A stretch of DNA of 8,071 nucleotides, from NCBI GenBank assembly GCA_035473255.1, contig DATIOK010000093.1, positions 1 through 8,071 on the forward strand, read 5' to 3'. This DNA is from JAICYJ01 sp035473255. GTDB lineage: Bacteria > Actinomycetota > Thermoleophilia > Gaiellales > JAICJC01. Under the pieces are notes generated by a model, which ran no database searches, was not told where the DNA came from, and worked only from the letters and a program-made list of their open reading frames with translations. Shown piece after piece: positions 4,766 through 8,071 of the stretch (within the stretch, counting starts at the first letter, position 1; the number at the start of each line of letters is the position of its first letter). The position numbers and the translations under genes were made by a program.

Positions 4766-5113
4766 TCAGCGATCGTTGCTCTGGAAGAAGCTCGCGATCG
4801 CGCCGGCCGAGCCGGCCACCACCACGACCGCCCACACCTCGAGCAGCACGTCGACCACGCGGCCGGCCGGGGTGACCGGATTCGGTATCTGCGAGGAGAC
4901 GGTCAGCAGCTGCACGGTCGAGAAGAACAGCGCCTGGCCGATCGTGCGCACCTGGCTGCCCGCCGAGTGGCGCTCCAGCATGAACATCGCGACCGCGCCG
5001 ATCACGTCGATGATGACGGTCAGCACCAGCACCAGCCCCAGCCGTCCCAGCAGGCGCCGGTGGTGGTCGCCGTAGGAGGTGATCAGCCGCCACTCGTCGC
5101 GGATAGCGCCCAT
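4766..5113 (-). CDS. Two-TM potassium-channel-like membrane protein with a divergent filter
   Basis: This 115-residue protein has the Ion_trans_2 (KcsA-like) plan: TM1 at about 25-46, a pore-helix-like segment GQALFFSTVQLL at 59-70, a filter position TVSSQI at 71-76, the NPVTPAGR turn at 78-85, and TM2 at about 86-110. In true potassium channels the filter is TVGYGD and is followed by P-x-T-x-x-GR; here the flanking frame (T-V, P-V-T-P-A-G-R) is kept but the glycines and tyrosine are gone. Selectivity for potassium is therefore doubtful; it may be a non-selective or non-conducting subunit, or a sensor. There is no RCK or cyclic-nucleotide domain. The ATG 5113 lies 46 bases after the rmlA stop and lacks a clear Shine-Dalgarno sequence. 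It may be read from the rml transcript. Confidence 0.72.
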   Translation of the reverse strand: MGAIRDEWRLITSYGDHHRRLLGRLGLVLVLTVIIDVIGAVAMFMLERHSAGSQVRTIGQALFFSTVQLLTVSSQIPNPVTPAGRVVDVLLEVWAVVVVAGSAGAIASFFQSNDR

Positions 5114-5159
5114 GCCGGAACGGTCGCAGACGGGGCGGTCGGATCGCGGACCCGCGCTG

Positions 5160-5897
5160 CTACGACGCGTCGAAGGTGACGCCCTTCGCGAGCGCGACCA
5201 GGATCGACGCCTTCAGCTTGCTCGCAGACGTACCGGCATCCGTCCACCAGCCCCTGAGGATGTCGAACCTCATGGTGCCGGCGCGGATGTAGGTGTTGTT
5301 GACGTCGGTGATCTCGAGCTCTCCGCGGGCCGAGGGCTCGAGGCCTGCGATGATCGAGAACGCCTCCGCGTCGTACATGTAACAGCCGGTCACGACCAGA
5401 TCGCTCTGCGGCCGCTCCGGCTTCTCCTCGATCTCGATGATCTGCTCACCCCGCACGGTGGCGACGCCGAACCGGCGCGCGTCGTGAGGAGCCACCCGCT
5501 TGAGCAGGATGCGGGCGCCGCCGCCCTGCTGCTGGAAGGCGGTGACGTAGGGCGTCAGGTCGTCCTGGAAGATGTTGTCGCCCAGGATCACGATGGCGTC
5601 GTCGCCTTCCAGCTGCGGGCCGGCCTGCGCCAGCGCATCCGCGATCCCGCCCTCGCCCTCCTGCACCGCGTAGGTGATGCTGGCGCCGAGCTCCGACCCG
5701 TCGCCGAGCAGCTGCCGGAACTGGTCGATCTCCTGGCCGGTCACGAGCACGATGTCGGTCACGCCGGCCGCGACCAGGCTGCGCAGTGGGAAGTAGACCA
5801 TCGGCTCGTCGAACACGTCCAGCAGGTGCTTGTTGACCACGCGGGTCATGGGGCCGAGACGCGTCCCCAGCCCGCCCGCCAGCACGACGCCCTTCAC
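5160..5897 (-). CDS. rmlA: Glucose-1-phosphate thymidylyltransferase (RmlA-type)
   Basis: This 245-residue sugar-nucleotide transferase would join glucose-1-phosphate and dTTP to give dTDP-glucose, the first step of dTDP-rhamnose synthesis. The nucleotide-binding loop LAGGLGTRLGPMTRVVNKHLL is at 6-26 with R13 and K23, the metal-binding aspartate at D107 in LGDNIF, EEKP at 157-160, GCYMYD at 171-176, the sugar-binding segment GELEITDVNN at 192-201, and GWWTDAGT at 216-223. It is about 45 residues shorter than the classic enterobacterial RmlA of roughly 290 residues, lacking the C-terminal helical extension that holds the allosteric site, so feedback control may differ. The start is GTG 5897, overlapping the rmlD stop as GTGA. 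A different NTP or sugar specificity cannot be excluded. Confidence 0.87.
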   Translation of the reverse strand: MKGVVLAGGLGTRLGPMTRVVNKHLLDVFDEPMVYFPLRSLVAAGVTDIVLVTGQEIDQFRQLLGDGSELGASITYAVQEGEGGIADALAQAGPQLEGDDAIVILGDNIFQDDLTPYVTAFQQQGGGARILLKRVAPHDARRFGVATVRGEQIIEIEEKPERPQSDLVVTGCYMYDAEAFSIIAGLEPSARGELEITDVNNTYIRAGTMRFDILRGWWTDAGTSASKLKASILVALAKGVTFDAS

Positions 5898-6739
5898 GCC
5901 GCGCCCCGCGCGTAGGCGGACACGGACGTGCGCCAGTCGGACAGCGGCACCCCGAGGCCGCGGGCGCGATCGAGCGACAGCAGCGAGTTGGCCGGGCGCG
6001 CCGCCAGGGCGGAATCCACGCGGCGACCGTACTCGATCGTGCTCACGTGCTCGACCGGGACCGTCAGCCCGGCCGCCGCCAGCGACTGCTCAGCCACCCC
6101 CGCCCAGGACGCGGGCGGGCCGTCACCGGTGACGTGCACCAGCCGCGGCGGGTCGATCGACAACAGGTGCACGATCGCCCGGGCCACGTCGTCGGCTGCG
6201 GTCGGCCGTCCCACCTGGTCGTCGACGACCGCCAGCGCGCGGCCGGCCGCGGCCGCGCGCAGGATCGTGCGGATGAAGTTGCGGCCATCGCCGTACACCC
6301 ACGACGTGCGGATCACGGTGTTGTCACCCGCCTCCAGCAGGGCCAGCTCGCCGGCAAGCTTCGTCCAGCCGTACACGCTCAGCGGCCGCGGCTGGTCGGC
6401 CTCGCTGTACTCGCCCGGCGCGGTTCCGTCGAACACGTAGTCGCTGGACACCCCGATCACGCGGGCACCGGCGGCACGGGCTGCGGCGGCGACGTTCCGG
6501 CTGCCGGCGCCGTTCACCTCCTCCGCGAGCTGCGGCTCCCGCTCGCACCGATCGACGTCGGTCATCGCCGCGAGGTGCACGACCACGTCCACGCCGGCGA
6601 TCGCCTCGTGCGTCCAGGCCCGGTCGGTCACGTCCAGCTCGTCACGCGTCGCGTAGCGGGCTGACGGCAGCAGCGGTCGCAGGGCGCGGCCGACCTGGCC
6701 GTCGCCCCCGGTCACGAGAACGACGGGATGTCCGGCCAT
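5894..6739 (-). CDS. rmlD: dTDP-4-dehydrorhamnose reductase (RmlD)
   Basis: This 281-residue short-chain-dehydrogenase-fold enzyme catalyses the last NAD(P)H-dependent reduction to dTDP-L-rhamnose. The Rossmann motif VTGGDGQVG is at 9-17, DVTD at 36-39, HLAAMTDVDRCE at 55-66 (RmlD hallmark), SSDYVFDG at 98-105, the catalytic pair Y123 and K127 in VYGWTKLAGE, and RTSWVYG beyond. The open frame reaches 6823, but that upstream part overlaps the rmlC frame and is not conserved. The ATG 6739 keeps the first beta strand (VVLVTGG). A GTG at 6715, overlapping the rmlC stop as GTGA, would delete that strand and is rejected. With ATG 6739 the gene overlaps rmlC by 28 bases and has no clear ribosome site, so translation is probably coupled. 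Confidence 0.88.
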   Translation of the reverse strand: MAGHPVVLVTGGDGQVGRALRPLLPSARYATRDELDVTDRAWTHEAIAGVDVVVHLAAMTDVDRCEREPQLAEEVNGAGSRNVAAAARAAGARVIGVSSDYVFDGTAPGEYSEADQPRPLSVYGWTKLAGELALLEAGDNTVIRTSWVYGDGRNFIRTILRAAAAGRALAVVDDQVGRPTAADDVARAIVHLLSIDPPRLVHVTGDGPPASWAGVAEQSLAAAGLTVPVEHVSTIEYGRRVDSALAARPANSLLSLDRARGLGVPLSDWRTSVSAYARGAA

Positions 6740-7215
6740 CGCAGCTGGGGGTTCGTGCGATCGCGTTCGCTCAGCACCGGATCGCGCACGCGCCACGCGA
6801 TGCCAAGCTCGGGGTCGTTCCACGCCACGCCGTGCTCGTCATCCGGGTCGTATGTCCGGGTCACCGCGTACAGCAGGTCCACGTCCTCGACCGCGAGGTA
6901 TCCGTGCGCGACACCGGGCGGTATGTAGACGGTCGTGGCCGAGCCGCCGGCAAGCTCGAACAACTCGACATGGGCACGGTCGCCGCGAAGGTCGGCCAAT
7001 GCCACCTGCGCCAGCCCTCGCACGATGTACCAGAGGTCGGCCTGGTGTTGGTGGTAGTGGAGCCCGCGCAACACGTTCGCCCGCGAGAACGAATGGTTGA
7101 ACTGGACGAACCCCTCCGGGTACTCATCGGAGCGGAACAGCTCCAGGAAGTCGCCGCGCTCGTCCGGCCAGGTGCGCCGCTGTGACACCACCACGCCCGG
7201 GATATCACTCGTCAC
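6712..7215 (-). CDS. rmlC: dTDP-4-dehydrorhamnose 3,5-epimerase family protein (RmlC-like cupin)
   Basis: This 167-residue cupin has the RmlC layout: FVQFNHSFSRANVLRGLHYH at 36-55 with the catalytic base position H53, IVRGLAQVALADLR at 64-77, PPGVAHGYLAVEDVDLLYAVTRTYDPDDEHGVAWND at 99-134, and LGIAWRVRDPVLSERD near the end. It would epimerise C3 and C5 of dTDP-4-keto-6-deoxyglucose. By hand alignment to classic RmlC, the active-site lysine that follows the histidine (in QGKLV) is D60 here (QADLW), so it belongs to a divergent subgroup and might be a single-position epimerase or ketoisomerase. The start is GTG 7215, with GGAGG nine bases upstream, overlapping the rmlB end by 11 bases. The longer open frame to 7407 is the antiframe of rmlB. 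Confidence 0.8.
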   Translation of the reverse strand: MTSDIPGVVVSQRRTWPDERGDFLELFRSDEYPEGFVQFNHSFSRANVLRGLHYHQHQADLWYIVRGLAQVALADLRGDRAHVELFELAGGSATTVYIPPGVAHGYLAVEDVDLLYAVTRTYDPDDEHGVAWNDPELGIAWRVRDPVLSERDRTNPQLRWPDIPSFS

Positions 7216-8071
7216 GGTAGATCGCCTCCGCCTCCGGCTCCAGCTCCGCCCACCACTGCTGATGGTCCCGATACCAGTTGACCGTGTTCTCGAGAGCGAC
7301 CTCGAAGTCGTGGCGGCACGACCAGCCCAGCGATCGTAGTCGTGATGAGTTGATCGCGTAGCGAACATCGTGGTCGGGCCGGTCGTAGTCTGACAGGACA
7401 ACGGCATCGTCCTCCCGCCCGGCCGCCGCAGCGACCAGGCGCGCGACGTCGAGGTTCGAGCGCTGCCGGCCTTCCGGCGAGATGTTGTACGCCTGCCCGC
7501 GCTCCCCGCGCTCGATCAGCACGTCCAGCGCCGCGCACAGATCCTCCACATGCATCCAGTCCCTGACCTGTCCGCCCCCGCCCCACACCGGTAGCGAGCG
7601 GCCCCGCAGCGCGCGCACCGTCCAGCGGGGAATCGCCTTCTCCGGGTGCTGCCACTGGCCGAAGCAGTTCGTGGGTCGAGCCACGATCACAGGCTGCCGC
7701 TGCGACCGGGAGAGCGCCAGATCGTCTGCCAGCGCCTTGCTGCGGGCGTAGGCGCTGGTCGCCGCGCCCTCTCCCTCCAGCTTGTCCTGCTCGCGGAACG
7801 GCTCGGCGATGCAGGGCCCGTACACCTCGTCGGTCGAGACGTGCACGACCAGTTCCGTCCCCGCCTGCTCGGCGGCTTCGAGCACGCGCCGGGTGCCCTC
7901 GACGTTGGTGTGGAAGAAGCGGTCCGGCGTCGACTCGCTGCGGGTCACGTGCGACTCGGCGGCGAAGTGCACGATCACGTCGGGCCGGCTGCTCGCGACG
8001 ATATCGGTGAACGCCTGATCGGCGACGTCGGCGCGGATCGTCTCGACCGCGTCGGCGACGCCGGCCAGCCG
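7205..8071 (-). CDS. rmlB: dTDP-glucose 4,6-dehydratase (RmlB), N-terminus outside the window
   Basis: The visible 288 residues run off the right edge; about 40 N-terminal residues including the GxxGxxG NAD loop are missing, judged from the family length of about 330. An apparent start at 7978 is only an internal GTG, because the 31 upstream codons to the edge stay open and read as normal RmlB sequence (ADVADQAFTDIVASSRPDVIVHFAAESH). Counting from the edge, the dehydratase triad T80-D81-E82 (STDEVYG), Y108 and K112 (SAYARSK) are present, as are RPTNCFGQWQHPEKAIPRW and the VRDWMHVEDLCAAL segment. The usual HVDRS reads HVTRS. The enzyme makes dTDP-4-keto-6-deoxyglucose in the cytoplasm. It heads an overlapping rmlBCDA operon. 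A related NDP-sugar dehydratase is a less likely alternative. Confidence 0.86.
   Translation of the reverse strand, partial: RLAGVADAVETIRADVADQAFTDIVASSRPDVIVHFAAESHVTRSESTPDRFFHTNVEGTRRVLEAAEQAGTELVVHVSTDEVYGPCIAEPFREQDKLEGEGAATSAYARSKALADDLALSRSQRQPVIVARPTNCFGQWQHPEKAIPRWTVRALRGRSLPVWGGGGQVRDWMHVEDLCAALDVLIERGERGQAYNISPEGRQRSNLDVARLVAAAAGREDDAVVLSDYDRPDHDVRYAINSSRLRSLGWSCRHDFEVALENTVNWYRDHQQWWAELEPEAEAIYRDE

Noticed and set aside
5079..5915. A 278-residue plus-strand open frame opposite rmlA
   Set aside because: It mirrors rmlA on the other strand and has no recognisable domain or ribosome site.
6713..6715. GTG start for rmlD giving a GTGA overlap with the rmlC stop
   Set aside because: It would remove the first beta strand of the Rossmann fold (VVLV) immediately before TGGDGQVG; ATG 6739 keeps it.
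7205..7978. rmlB as a complete 257-residue gene starting at 7978
   Set aside because: The frame stays open to the window edge with good RmlB-like sequence, so 7978 is an internal GTG.
1..8071. CRISPR array, tRNA, rRNA, transposase or phage genes
   Set aside because: No regularly spaced direct repeats, cloverleaf, rRNA-like block or transposase/integrase motif was found on either strand.

Overview
The window reads as chromosomal DNA from a high-GC actinobacterium. Coding regions are strongly GC-biased at third positions, GTG and TTG starts are common, genes overlap as ATGA, GTGA or TTGA, and one promoter looks leaderless. The Flp-type pilin and the overall gene style would suit class Thermoleophilia, but that placement is an inference. 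Almost everything is on the minus strand; the LUD-domain gene and a gene fragment at the left edge are on the plus strand.

Layout, left to right. (1) Bases 2-58 hold the last codons of a plus-strand gene. (2) Bases 55-260 are a gene-free element bounded by a 27-bp imperfect terminal inverted repeat (23 of 27 bases match) whose outermost four bases on both sides are CTAG. It looks like a miniature inverted-repeat transposable element inserted exactly at the stop codons of two convergent genes. (3) Bases 257-1841 (minus) form a tightly coupled three-gene redox module: a cytoplasmic sulfite-oxidase-fold molybdopterin oxidoreductase, an FAD/NAD(P)-binding reductase starting at a TTG that overlaps the previous stop, and a small DUF6510-type zinc-ribbon protein. 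(4) Bases 1895-3667 (minus) encode a MarR-family regulator followed by an MFS exporter. They diverge from (5) a plus-strand LUD-domain (LutC-like) gene at 3766-4407; the shared intergenic region holds candidate promoters and an AT-rich inverted repeat that could be the MarR operator. (6) A strong stem-loop lies between the LUD gene and a convergent small Flp pilin gene (4486-4644, 52 aa). (7) Upstream of the pilin is a 120-bp intergenic region with nested inverted repeats, then a two-TM potassium-channel-like protein whose selectivity filter is not canonical. (8) From 5160 to the right edge runs an overlapping minus-strand rmlB-rmlC-rmlD-rmlA operon for a dTDP-deoxysugar, most likely dTDP-L-rhamnose; rmlB is cut by the window edge.

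How they work together. The rml genes would convert glucose-1-phosphate and dTTP to an activated deoxysugar for a cell-surface polymer or glycoconjugate. The Mo oxidoreductase and its reductase partner probably pass electrons between NAD(P)H and a small substrate that the sequence does not reveal. The MarR/MFS pair looks like a drug- or metabolite-responsive efflux unit. The points most worth a second look are the CTAG-flanked element, the divergent channel filter, the possible structured leader of the pilin gene, and the RmlC-like cupin that lacks the usual active-site lysine.
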